A stretch of DNA of 64,000 bases. Source: Variovorax sp. PCZ-1. Lineage in GTDB: Bacteria > Pseudomonadota > Gammaproteobacteria > Burkholderiales > Burkholderiaceae_C. The first letter of the stretch is position 1. Every line of letters begins with the position of its first letter. The stretch lies in contig NZ_JAHCDN010000001.1 in assembly GCF_018413605.1 (NCBI RefSeq), positions 1,984,001 to 2,048,000 on the forward strand, read 5' to 3'. The notes below the pieces were generated by a model, which saw only the letters and a list, made by a program, of their open reading frames with translations, made no database searches and was not told the origin of the DNA. Positions 63,611 through 64,000 of this stretch are shown here, one piece after another. The position numbers were made by a program, and so were the translations under genes.

Positions 63611-64000
63611 ATGGCTCGCGTACAACTCAAACACATCGCTAAATCTTGGGTCTCCAGCGGAAAAACTTCCGTAGGCGTGAAAGAAATGTCACTTGATATC
63701 GCTGACGGTGAATTCCTAGTTTTGCTCGGCCCTTCCGGCTGCGGTAAGACCACGACCATGCGCATGGTCGCAGGCTTGGAAGATGCGACCCAAGGCGAAA
63801 TTTGGATTGGTGATCGCAAAGTCAACGATTTGGAGCCCAAGGATCGCGATGTCGCCATGGTCTTCCAGAGCTATGGCCTGTATCCGAACATGACCGTGTA
63901 CGAAAACATCAGCTTCCCACTGCGCATCCGCGGCACGAAACCCTCTGAGATTGACCCAGCTGTGAAACGCGCCGCTGAAAAAGTGGAGCTCATGGATTTT
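63611..64000 (+). CDS. ABC transporter ATPase of the UgpC/MalK type, cut by window edge
   Basis: The first 130 residues are visible. They carry Walker A (LLGPSGCGKTTTMRM) and the Q-loop (MVFQSYGLYPNMTVYENI), followed by the start of the helical domain. This is the CUT1 sugar-import ATPase pattern used for sugars, polyols and glycerol phosphates. AAAGG precedes the ATG. The permease and binding-protein genes presumably lie to the right. Its operon position makes it the importer of the pathway substrate. Confidence 0.88.
   Translation, partial: MARVQLKHIAKSWVSSGKTSVGVKEMSLDIADGEFLVLLGPSGCGKTTTMRMVAGLEDATQGEIWIGDRKVNDLEPKDRDVAMVFQSYGLYPNMTVYENISFPLRIRGTKPSEIDPAVKRAAEKVELMDF

Overview
The window looks like chromosomal DNA of a betaproteobacterium of the order Burkholderiales, probably Comamonadaceae or a close relative. 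The signs are two orphan Bug/TctC-type binding proteins, a cysteine-poor DksA with a long Lys/Ala/Pro tail, an HslV with a short propeptide before its catalytic threonine, a FimV-like protein and densely packed catabolic operons. The clade placement is inference from gene content. I see no rRNA, tRNA, intact insertion sequence, phage or CRISPR array. No stretch longer than about 275 bases lacks a gene.

Layout. 1-6.3 kb: sugar-acid catabolism (uronate dehydrogenase, FadR-type GntR regulator, 5-dehydro-4-deoxyglucarate dehydratase, then bug, IlvD/Edd dehydratase and RraA-like genes on the other strand). 6.4-11.9 kb: a malonate operon read leftward (matR, malonyl-CoA decarboxylase, a Bug receptor, an enoyl-CoA hydratase, malonyl-CoA synthetase). 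12-21.3 kb: lgt, a beta-hydroxyacid dehydrogenase, a flavin monooxygenase, an MFS carrier, a FimV-like protein, and a 3-hydroxyacyl-CoA dehydrogenase with an enoyl-CoA hydratase. 21.3-27.6 kb: lipoprotein esterase, RhlE helicase, NAD(P)-binding protein, RDD protein, EEP nuclease/phosphatase, MFS carrier. 27.6-31.5 kb: a TRAP transporter. 31.7-34.4 kb: a secreted protein, an ECF sigma factor, and a membrane protein with a C-terminal ankyrin domain that is probably its anti-sigma factor. 34.4-36.3 kb: hemH and a HAD phosphatase. 36.4-49.8 kb: hslU, then two tandem DUF1800-DUF1501 pairs on the opposite strand, then hslV, a STAS-domain protein, dksA and a CobW-type GTPase. 50-64 kb: a large catabolic locus with a GlxA/AraC regulator, sarcosine oxidase soxBDAG, purU, a HisD-like dehydrogenase, an SDR, a LacI regulator, three tandem-SnoaL paralogues and an ABC ATPase cut by the window edge.

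The most unusual signals are these. (1) A dispersed repeat of about 50-75 bp (16-bp AT-rich inverted repeat, GCGCA core, GCCGGCGA block, A-rich tail) has 14 recognisable copies. Eight lie between genes and six lie inside genes, always in one open frame per orientation; in one gene it supplies much of the signal peptide. (2) hslV and hslU are separated by a 6.9-kb cassette of secreted-protein genes. (3) The 50-64 kb locus has two divergent promoters that share a conserved block and a LacI-like palindrome, and it pairs double-SnoaL proteins with a HisD-like dehydrogenase and sarcosine oxidase, which I cannot match to a described pathway.
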